Source of the DNA: an uncultured Devosia sp.
GTDB lineage: Bacteria; Pseudomonadota; Alphaproteobacteria; Rhizobiales; Devosiaceae
Assembly (NCBI RefSeq): GCF_963517015.1
Contig: NZ_CAUQDV010000002.1
Location: forward strand, 434,001-498,000
Direction of reading: 5' to 3'
Length of the DNA: 64,000 bases
Shown here one piece after another: positions 26,181-32,846 of the stretch. A program made the position numbers and the translations under genes. Numbering within the stretch: the first letter of the stretch is position 1; every line of letters begins with the position of its first letter. Under the pieces are notes generated by a model, which worked only from the letters and a program-made list of their open reading frames with translations, was not told the DNA's origin and made no database searches.

Positions 26181-27592
26181 TGCTCGCTCAGCAGTTTGGA
26201 GACGGCAGCAACGAGGTCCTCGCGCTTGATCTCGAACTGGCCGGGACGGGCGGCCTTCCACTCGGCATTGTCGGTGATGGCCTCGGCGGCCTGCTTGCCG
26301 GCAATCAGATCCTTGATCTGCAAAATACCCTGCTCGCGCTCCTGCGAGCCCTCAATGACGACGATGGGCGAATTGCGCTTGTCGGCATAGGCGACCTGCT
26401 TGCCGAAGTTCTTGGTGTTGCCCAGGAACATTTCGGCGCGGATGCCGGCCTTGCGGAGTTCGGAAACCATGGCCTGGTAGCCAGCCATCTGTTCCTTGTC
26501 CATGACGAGGACGACGACCGGGCCAGCGGGTTCGGTGGCGCCGAGATTGCCGGTGAGTTTGAGCGCATTGGCAAGGCGCGAGACGCCGATGGAAAAGCCG
26601 GTGGCCGGAACGGGTTCGCGGCGGAAGCGGGACACGAGGCCGTCATAGCGGCCACCGCCACCGACTGAACCGAAGACCACGTCCTGGCCCTTCTCGTTCT
26701 GCACCTTGAAGGTCAGTTCGATCTCGAAGACAGGGCCGGTGTAATATTCGAGGCCGCGGACGACGGAGGGGTCGATCTTGATGCGGTCGGCGCCATAGCC
26801 TGCGGCCGTGAACAGCGCCTGCATGGCGTTGAGTTCGGCAGTGCCGGCATTGTCGACCGAATTGCCATCGACATAGTCGAGCACCACGGCGACCTGCGCG
26901 TCGGAAAGCCCTGCGCCCTTGGTGAAGTCGCCGCTCTCGTCCTTGCGGCCGGCGCCGAGCAGGAGCTTGACGCCTTCGGGACCGAACTTGTCGAGCTTGT
27001 CGATGGCGCGGAGCACGGTCAGCTTCTGCCCGTCACTGGTGACGCCAGCTGCTTCAAGTACTCCGTCAAGCACCTTGCGGTTGTTGACGCGGACGACGTA
27101 TTTGCCCTCAAGGCCCAGCGCATCCATGACGTCGGCCATCATCATGCACATTTCGGCATCGGCTTCGGGGCCGCCGGCGCCGACGGTGTCGGCATCGAAT
27201 TGCATGAACTGGCGGAAGCGGCCCGGACCGGGCTTTTCATTGCGGAAGACATAGCCCTGACGATAGGAGCGATAGGGCTTGGGCAAGGTCTCGAAATTGT
27301 CGGCGAAGTAGCGGGCCAGCGGCGCCGTGAGATCGTAGCGCAGGCTCATCCACTGTTCGTCATCGTCCTGCAGGGAGAAGACGCCGGCATTGGGCCGGTC
27401 GGTATCGGGCAGGAACTTTCCAAGGGTCTCGGTATATTCAAAGAGCGGGGTTTCGACGGGATCGAAGCCATAGCGCTCATAGACCGCCTTGATCTTTTCG
27501 ATCATCTGGCCGACGGCGGCGATTTCGCCGGGCGTACGGTCCTCGAAGCCGCGCGGCAGACGCGGGGCGATGAGCTTGGTCTTTTCGGTCAT
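26177..27592 (-). CDS. hisS: Histidyl-tRNA synthetase, alphaproteobacterial type
   Basis: Charges tRNA-His, 471 residues from the ATG at 27592 (MTEKTKLIAPRLPRGFEDRT). Motif 2 reads GYVFRNEKPGPGRFRQFMQF, then DADTVGAGGPEADAEM. The histidine motifs are VVRGLEYYTGPVFEI and GSVGGGGRYDGLVSRF. The C-terminal anticodon domain is present (PVVVLVMDKEQMAGYQAMVSELRKAGI in pieces). The RFRQFMQFDAD form marks the divergent HisRS that co-evolved with tRNA-His lacking G-1, and the tRNA at 32492-32568 shows exactly that feature. First gene of the hisS-hisZ-hisG operon. Confidence 0.95.
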   Translation of the reverse strand: MTEKTKLIAPRLPRGFEDRTPGEIAAVGQMIEKIKAVYERYGFDPVETPLFEYTETLGKFLPDTDRPNAGVFSLQDDDEQWMSLRYDLTAPLARYFADNFETLPKPYRSYRQGYVFRNEKPGPGRFRQFMQFDADTVGAGGPEADAEMCMMMADVMDALGLEGKYVVRVNNRKVLDGVLEAAGVTSDGQKLTVLRAIDKLDKFGPEGVKLLLGAGRKDESGDFTKGAGLSDAQVAVVLDYVDGNSVDNAGTAELNAMQALFTAAGYGADRIKIDPSVVRGLEYYTGPVFEIELTFKVQNEKGQDVVFGSVGGGGRYDGLVSRFRREPVPATGFSIGVSRLANALKLTGNLGATEPAGPVVVLVMDKEQMAGYQAMVSELRKAGIRAEMFLGNTKNFGKQVAYADKRNSPIVVIEGSQEREQGILQIKDLIAGKQAAEAITDNAEWKAARPGQFEIKREDLVAAVSKLLSEQ

Positions 27593-28003
27593 GGAAAGGT
27601 CCTTGGAAGTCGCGCCGTTCCTAGCGGATCGGGGTGAATGAGACAACAGGCGAGCCGATGCGCCGCCTGACTTTCGTCGACGGTTCTTGCATCGCGCAGT
27701 CGTTGCCAACTGAATGGGCGGATCCCGAGACGGCTTTCGCCTCTTGAGATTTTAGTAGTGAGACGGAAGACCGTCTCGGGACGTCCGGTTTTATGCACCG
27801 CGTCGGGCGGCCGATCCATCGCTCGCAGATCAACAGGCCCAAGCGTATACCCGTGCGGATGGCTTTTCCGCACGCCCGGCCCACTCCCGCCACTGTCGCC
27901 TGCAGGCCGCCCGTGCGGGGTGGATGAGACGATTATGCGGGCGGTTTGGAAGAGGGGGACAAGTTTGTGGTTTGAGGCCGGAAAATGTCCCGGCCTCAAA
28001 CCT
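27593..28003. other. Non-coding, hairpin-rich leader region of the hisS operon
   Basis: No gene is recognised in these 411 bp; open minus-strand frames lack ribosome sites and family resemblance. Three stems are seen. An 11-bp inverted repeat, TCCCGAGACGG (27723-27733) and CCGTCTCGGGA (27771-27781), competes with the inner hairpin GAGACGG-AAGA-CCGTCTC (27760-27777). GTGCGGA-N7-TCCGCAC is at 27853-27873. TTTGAGGCCGG-N8-CCGGCCTCAAA is at 27971-28000, just past the stop of the next upstream gene on the minus strand, and is probably its terminator. Confidence 0.6.
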
Positions 28004-28264
28004 TTACGGCCCCAGCCTACATAGCGTTGGCTGGATTGGCCAGACTTCATCGGGCTCAGGCCAGAAGATGGAGCGCGGCGCTGGCGGCAGACCCATGTCT
28101 TCCCGAAGGCGGGGCGACAAGCCCGCTGGAATGCGCGGGCGATTCCACCATGCGGAGATAACGACGCGGAGGACGGCAAAGAGGCCGTCGTGATGAACTG
28201 ACCTCCGGGCGTAGAATTCAAGGCGCAGCAAGTTGCTGCCCTCGTCGAGTGCATTGAACGACAT
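28004..28264 (-). CDS. Small paralogous protein A, 86 residues, unknown family
   Basis: 86 residues from the ATG at 28264 (MSFNALDEGS). It aligns without gaps over its first 60 residues to the product of the next gene upstream: both have MSxxxLxEGSxxLRLEF, VHxxGLxxVL and ISAWWxRPxxPAxL followed by RLRxDxGL. The last part, basic region then a helix with DMGL, recalls the end of DUF1127/YjiS proteins (DIGL), so a distant relation is possible. C-terminal 25 residues differ from the paralogue. The stop is followed by an 11-bp-stem hairpin. Confidence 0.6.
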   Translation of the reverse strand: MSFNALDEGSNLLRLEFYARRSVHHDGLFAVLRVVISAWWNRPRIPAGLSPRLREDMGLPPAPRSIFWPEPDEVWPIQPTLCRLGP

Positions 28265-28347
28265 GGCTCTGTCCGGCGTTGCGCCGGCCTCTGATCGTCG
28301 AATGAGGTTAGGAGAGGAGACCGGGATTGTACCCAGCCTCCCCTGGC

Positions 28348-28608
28348 TTACATGCCCGGTCTCCGCAGGGGATCCGGAATGCCCGAATGGCTGGGAACAT
28401 CGAGCCAATGGGCGGCTTCTGCGACCGGCGACAGGCCGACATCGGCCCGCAGGCGGGCGGGCAAGTCGGCCGGCATTTGCGGACGGTCCCACCATGCGCT
28501 GATGGCGGAGCCGAGGACCGGCAGCAGGCCACGCTGATGCACGGCATCGGCGATGGAGAATTCGAGGCGCAGAACAATGCTGCCCTCACGCAGGGATTCA
28601 TAAGACAT
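28348..28608 (-). CDS. Small paralogous protein B, 86 residues, unknown family
   Basis: 86 residues from the ATG at 28608 (MSYESLREGS). Same length and same first-60-residue pattern as the gene 83 bp downstream on the same strand, including ISAWWDRPQMPADLPARL then RADVGL. A tandem duplication is the simplest explanation, and both copies share CCGGCCTCTG in the upstream DNA. The leader contains GAACCGGCC (28635-28643) and GGCCGGTTC (28689-28697), a perfect 9-bp inverted repeat. Function unknown; DUF1127-like small RNA-binding or stress proteins are the nearest analogy. Confidence 0.6.
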   Translation of the reverse strand: MSYESLREGSIVLRLEFSIADAVHQRGLLPVLGSAISAWWDRPQMPADLPARLRADVGLSPVAEAAHWLDVPSHSGIPDPLRRPGM

Positions 28609-28768
28609 GACGGTTTCCGGGCGCGCCAAAACGCGAACCGGCCTCTGTTGAGTTGGAACGGAAGATGCGCGGAAGCGGGACGCAGAGCGGCCGGTTCAGA
28701 ACATCAGGGTTTTGGAGCTAGGGTTGTCCGAGTGGCACGGGGAGTGCCGGGTGACACGATGGCGAGGC

Positions 28769-28828
28769 TCAAGCCTGGCGATGATGTCGATTGGCTACAA
28801 CCGGGAAGGTTACGAGCATGATATTCAT
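28769..28828 (-). CDS. Possible 19-codon leader or small ORF
   Basis: ATG at 28828 follows a strong GGGAGG ribosome site, and the frame closes after 19 codons (MNIMLVTFPVVANRHHRQA). It lies about 160 bp upstream of the start of paralogue B on the same strand. It contains HH but no run long enough to be a classical his leader peptide. It could be a small protein, a leader peptide, or the start of a truncated gene. Confidence 0.25.
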   Translation of the reverse strand: MNIMLVTFPVVANRHHRQA

Positions 28829-28994
28829 GTAGCGCCTCCCTTGGGTTGGCTGTTGTGGACGAGCAAGCCTTAACTCGCGATTCCGTGATCGGCAACAGAA
28901 GATGTGGCGCCGTGTCGCAGACGGCGCAAATTGTGGCGCAAAAGCAACAGTCTAGCCGGGGTCAGCGTGTTGCGTTGCTCGACGCCGTCCCGGA

Positions 28995-29624
28995 TTATTT
29001 CGGGCGCACCAATGCGTTGCGCTCGGCTTCGACTTCGCCGCGGCAGAAACAGTCCTGCATGTGATCGTTGACCAGGCCCATGGCCTGCATGAAGGCGTAG
29101 CAGGTGGTGGGGCCGACGAAATTGAAACCGCGCTTGCGCAGGTCCTTGCTGAGGCGGACCGAGGCATCGGTCTGGGCCAGTTGGCGCAGGCTGTCCCAAC
29201 TGAGATCGGTGGGGCGATGTTCGGGCCTGGTCTCGAAGCGCCAGAAATAGGCGGCGAGCGAACCAAATTCGCGCTGCAGTTCCAGCGCGCGCTTGGCATT
29301 GTTGATGGTGGCGGCGATCTTGCCGCGATGGCGGATGATGCCAGTGTCCTGCAAGAGGCGCTCGATATCAGCCTCGGTCATGGCGGCAACCTTCGGGATG
29401 TCGAAGCCGTGGAAGACCTCGCGAAACCGTTCGCGCTTGCGCAGGATGGTGATCCAGGAGAGGCCCGACTGGAAGCCTTCGAGGCAGACCTTTTCGAAGA
29501 GCCGCGTGTCATTGGTGACCGGACGGCCCCATTCGCGATCGTGATAGTGGCGATAGAGCGCGTCATCGCCAGCCCAGGGGCAGCGCGGCAGGCCATCGGC
29601 GGATTGGTTCGACTCAGTGGACAT
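28995..29624 (-). CDS. tag: DNA-3-methyladenine glycosylase I
   Basis: Base-excision repair enzyme that removes 3-methyladenine from alkylated DNA, 209 residues, close to the E. coli Tag length of 187. The family zinc site is visible: Cys15 in RCPWAGDDALYRHYHDREWG, with the His of HDREWG region, and the C-terminal NDHMQDCFCRGE. The substrate pocket motif LFEKVCLEGFQSGLSWITIL contains the conserved Glu and Trp. FNFVGPTTCYAFMQAMGLVNDH is the HhH-related end. It is monocistronic, divergent from the L,D-transpeptidase gene. Confidence 0.95.
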   Translation of the reverse strand: MSTESNQSADGLPRCPWAGDDALYRHYHDREWGRPVTNDTRLFEKVCLEGFQSGLSWITILRKRERFREVFHGFDIPKVAAMTEADIERLLQDTGIIRHRGKIAATINNAKRALELQREFGSLAAYFWRFETRPEHRPTDLSWDSLRQLAQTDASVRLSKDLRKRGFNFVGPTTCYAFMQAMGLVNDHMQDCFCRGEVEAERNALVRPK

Positions 29625-29764
29625 TGGGCGAGACTAGCATTGGCCCTGGCGGCATCCGACCTGATTTAGACGGCATTCACCATGCGGATTGACGGCGCGT
29701 TGGCCCTTGTCTGGCAAAGTTTGCGCAACCGGCAGGGGGCCGGACGAGTGGAGCGTGGTGTGCC

Positions 29765-30391
29765 ATGGTGGCGATGAAGTCGGCCGGTGCGGGATTACTG
29801 GGTCTGTTGATGGCGCTGGCAGGCATGATGCCGGCCATGGCGCAGGGGCTGCAGCCGGGCTGGCGTTTTGCGCCCCCGCCGGGGGTGACCATTGTCACGC
29901 ACAAGCCGCAGAACGGGTTGCAATTGCAGGGCAATCCCTACGTCGATCCGATCTATCTGCGGCAGGTGGTGATCTATCCGACCAGCGAGCGCAGCGGCAC
30001 TATCGTGGTCGATACGCGGAGCCACTTTCTCTATTTCGTGCTCGGGGATGGGCGGGCGCTGCGCTACGGCATCGGCGTCGCCAAATCGGGCTTTGAATGG
30101 AAGGGCACCCATCAGGTGTCGCGCAAGGCAGAATGGCCCAGTTGGACGCCGCCGGCAGAGATGCTGCAGCGCCGGCCGGAGCTGCCGCGTTTCATGGAAG
30201 GCGGCGAGAACAATCCGCTGGGCGCGCGGGCGCTTTACCTCGGTTCGACGCTCTATCGCATTCACGGAACCAACGAGCCGTGGAGTATCGGGCAGAATGT
30301 GTCCTCGGGCTGTATCCGCATGACTAACGCGGATGTGATCGATCTTTACGAACGCGTAAAACTACACAGCAAGGTGGTTGTTCTTTCATAA
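29765..30391 (+). CDS. L,D-transpeptidase (YkuD domain)
   Basis: Exported peptidoglycan cross-linking enzyme, 208 residues, with a signal peptide ending near AMAQG. The YkuD catalytic motif HGTNEPWSIGQNVSSGCIRM has His167 and Cys183 at the expected spacing. The preceding beta strands (GTIVVDTRSHFLYFVLGDG and ALRYGIGVAKSG) are typical. No LysM or other binding domain is fused. In Hyphomicrobiales such enzymes make the 3-3 cross-links that dominate polar-growing walls, and genomes carry many copies. Confidence 0.94.
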   Translation: MVAMKSAGAGLLGLLMALAGMMPAMAQGLQPGWRFAPPPGVTIVTHKPQNGLQLQGNPYVDPIYLRQVVIYPTSERSGTIVVDTRSHFLYFVLGDGRALRYGIGVAKSGFEWKGTHQVSRKAEWPSWTPPAEMLQRRPELPRFMEGGENNPLGARALYLGSTLYRIHGTNEPWSIGQNVSSGCIRMTNADVIDLYERVKLHSKVVVLS

Positions 30392-30438
30392 GGATTTTCA
30401 GCGAGATTGATGGGGCTCCGTAGCGGGGCACAACATCT

Positions 30439-32478
30439 ATGGGTGCCCCGTTGATCTCGAGCATTTCTTCCCTCTTCCGTCGTTTTGGCCGCGATGAAGG
30501 CGGCGCCTTTGCGCTGGTCTTCGGGCTGATGGCAATCGTGCTGATCGCCCTGGGCGGAGCAACGGTGGATTATATTGCGCTGGAGCAGGTGCGAAACCGC
30601 TCGCAGATCGCGCTGGATGCCGCGGCACTGGCGCTGCAGCCCGACAGCCAGTTGCCGGGTGCCAATCTTGAAACCATCAAGGCCGAGGCGCAGGCGCTGG
30701 TGGACGACAGGGTTGGCGCCAAGAATGTCGTCGTTCTCAATACGCCAACAATCAACACGACAGACGGGTCTCTGTATCTGTCTGCAAAAATGACAACCCC
30801 AACGATCTTCGTGGCCCTAGTTGGCGTCAACACGATGAGCGCGAGCATTCAATCCGAAGCGACGCGCAAGAAGCTGGCGCTGGAGATCGCCTTCGTGCTC
30901 GATAACTCGGGGTCGATGCAATATACGGGCGCAGGCAGCAGCGGCACTCGTCAGCGCATGCAGTTCCTCAAGGATGCAGCCACGTGTGCAACGAATATCC
31001 TGTTCTACAAGGACGTGACGACGCCGTTCCTGACTCCCGATACCTGCGTAGCGGCGGCCGGGGCAAAAAAGCTGGACAATGTGAAGATCGGCGTCGTGCC
31101 CTTCACCATGTTCGTCAATGTGGGCGCAGGCAATCTCAGCGCGGCCTGGATCGACAAGGGCAATTCGGTTACGGCCAACGATAATTTCGACGACGGCCGG
31201 ACACCGCCGGGTAACATCAACCGCGCGACACTGTTTTCTGCCGTCGGTGAGAGCTGGAAGGGCTGCGTCGAAGCAAGGCCTCATATCAAGACCGGCACCC
31301 GTGCAGAGGAATATCTGGATTCGGACGATACGACGCCGATGTCGGGTAATACGCTGTTTGTGCCGATGCTGGCGCCCGACGTCGAAGACACGACAATCGA
31401 CAATGCCAACAAGCGTGACACCAACAACTATCTCGATGATTCGCCGGCAGTGTGCGATCGCCCGGCAACCTTGCCCATTCCGACGACGTGCACGATTACA
31501 GATCGCCGCACCGGTTGCAACTCGGCCATGAGCAATAGCAGTTGCTCGACTACAGTGAATTACCTCACCGCCATGACTGGTCCGACCAACTTTACCAGCT
31601 CGGCGCTCTATCCCAATGCCTATTACGGCGCGCACTCACCCTCTTGTTCTTGCCGCAACCCAACAATTGGCCTGTGGTTACAGACGGGTGGTTCGAACAA
31701 CAACCGGACCTTCGAGCGCGTCTCAACGTGCTTGCTCGGCTACACGCCCACAGGCCTGACCGTGCGGCAGGAGCAGGAGCGAGTCTGCAAGTATTACAGC
31801 CCGATCCAGGTCAGCAGCGCAACGCGCGGTCCCAATGCGGATTGTGGTGCGGCCTCGATCACGCCGCTCACAGCCACGCCCAAGACGGTGACGGACGCCA
31901 TTACAGCCATGGTTGCGCTGGGCGGCACCAATATTCACGAGGGTGCGGCCTGGGGCTTCCGCGTGCTGTCGCCCGGGGCGCCTTTCACCGAGGGCGGCGC
32001 CTATAATCAGGCTACGTCGAAGGTCATGATCGTGATGACCGACGGCGAGAATACTACCTATAACCTGAGCAATCCGAATTATTGCAACTCCACCCAAATG
32101 CGAGCCTATAACGGCAGTTGCTACAACTCGGCTTACGGTTATCCCTATAACTCGAAAAACACCGACAGCTCGTCTTCGAGCAGTGGCAATATCGAACGTC
32201 TGGGCAACCTGGGCACCAGCAATGCCAATCTGGTGACCGAAATGAATACGCGCACGGTGCAGACCTGCGCCAATGCCAAGGCAGCCGGGATCACCGTTTA
32301 CACGATTGGCCTTGCAACTTCGGAGGCCAACCAAAGCACGCAGGCTGTTGTGGAAGACATGCTGACACAATGTGCCAGTGCACCCGAGAATGCGTTCTTC
32401 CCGCAGGAACCCAGCGAACTCAAGGATGTGTTCCAGCGGATCGCCAACGAACTCACGGCGCTGCGACTGTCGCAATAA
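30439..32478 (+). CDS. TadG-like pilus assembly protein with von Willebrand A domain
   Basis: 679 residues. Residues 15-50 contain the TadE/TadG-type Gly-rich anchor GRDEGGAFALVFGLMAIVLI, with a charged lead and single transmembrane helix; the rest should be outside the inner membrane. The VWA domain begins near residue 148 with MIDAS motif DNSGSM (155-160), then NLSAAWIDKGN, and GGTNIHEGAAWGFRVL and MIVMTDGENTTY later. The middle (about residues 330-480) is Ser/Thr/Asn/Cys-rich with many Cys, probably a disulfide-bonded insertion. No other tad genes are in the window. Confidence 0.88.
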   Translation: MGAPLISSISSLFRRFGRDEGGAFALVFGLMAIVLIALGGATVDYIALEQVRNRSQIALDAAALALQPDSQLPGANLETIKAEAQALVDDRVGAKNVVVLNTPTINTTDGSLYLSAKMTTPTIFVALVGVNTMSASIQSEATRKKLALEIAFVLDNSGSMQYTGAGSSGTRQRMQFLKDAATCATNILFYKDVTTPFLTPDTCVAAAGAKKLDNVKIGVVPFTMFVNVGAGNLSAAWIDKGNSVTANDNFDDGRTPPGNINRATLFSAVGESWKGCVEARPHIKTGTRAEEYLDSDDTTPMSGNTLFVPMLAPDVEDTTIDNANKRDTNNYLDDSPAVCDRPATLPIPTTCTITDRRTGCNSAMSNSSCSTTVNYLTAMTGPTNFTSSALYPNAYYGAHSPSCSCRNPTIGLWLQTGGSNNNRTFERVSTCLLGYTPTGLTVRQEQERVCKYYSPIQVSSATRGPNADCGAASITPLTATPKTVTDAITAMVALGGTNIHEGAAWGFRVLSPGAPFTEGGAYNQATSKVMIVMTDGENTTYNLSNPNYCNSTQMRAYNGSCYNSAYGYPYNSKNTDSSSSSSGNIERLGNLGTSNANLVTEMNTRTVQTCANAKAAGITVYTIGLATSEANQSTQAVVEDMLTQCASAPENAFFPQEPSELKDVFQRIANELTALRLSQ

Positions 32479-32491
32479 GGATATTGGGGGG

Positions 32492-32568
32492 TGGTACCAC
32501 CTCTCGGGATCGAACCGAGGACCTCTAGATCCACAATCTAGCGCTCTAACCAACTGAGCTAAGGCGGC
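32492..32568 (-). tRNA. tRNA-His (GTG anticodon)
   Basis: 77 nt including an encoded CCA. On the minus strand it folds into a complete cloverleaf: acceptor GCCGCCT / AGGTGGT, D arm GCTC-GAGC, anticodon stem CTAGA / TCTAG with loop TTGTGGA, so anticodon GTG, variable loop AGGTC, and T arm CTCGG-TTCGATC-CCGAG. The base before G1 is T, not G, and the discriminator is A73 with a G1-U72 pair. These are the features of alphaproteobacterial tRNA-His lacking G-1. It lies between convergent-strand TadG and the pseudokinase upstream region. Confidence 0.97.
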
Positions 32569-32660
32569 AAAGGCTGTTCAAGGGATGGCCGGAGGCAACG
32601 TCCCGAAAGCGGGCGGAACATAGGTCGAGAATTCCGAGATGACAAGCGGTGATTTTGGGC

Positions 32661-32700
32661 TGTGGACAGCGATGTCCACAGGTGGCCGGATTTAACCATC
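32661..32700. promoter_or_regulatory. Palindrome plus CtrA-like half-site upstream of the PAS pseudokinase
   Basis: CTGTGGACA-GCGA-TGTCCACAG (32661-32682) is a perfect 9-bp inverted repeat. The half-sites resemble DnaA boxes with one change. Ten bases further, TTAACCAT (32693-32700) equals the short CtrA-binding motif. The gene at 32847 begins about 150 bp away. Binding is inferred from motif only. Confidence 0.4.
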
Positions 32701-32846
32701 CCGCAGGAAGGTCGACGCTAGGGTCGGCTCGATGCTGGACCGGTGCAAACTCACCCTATATTGAAGAAACATTAAGTTTGCCGCAGAAATTGTGCCGTAA
32801 TGGCACGTATTGTGTCTCGCATCCGGCCCGGAGAGTTTTAGCGTAT

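Noticed and set aside
27621..27893. Possible third copy of the 86-residue paralogue in the hisS leader (frame containing GRPETV).
   Set aside because: The short resemblance near the start does not continue into the LRLEF or ISAWW motifs, and the frame conflicts with the hairpins.
32649..32846. Upstream extension of the pseudokinase to a start at 32649.
   Set aside because: It crosses the palindrome and CtrA-like site, has no ribosome site and reads Cys/Arg-rich sequence unlike the rest of the protein.
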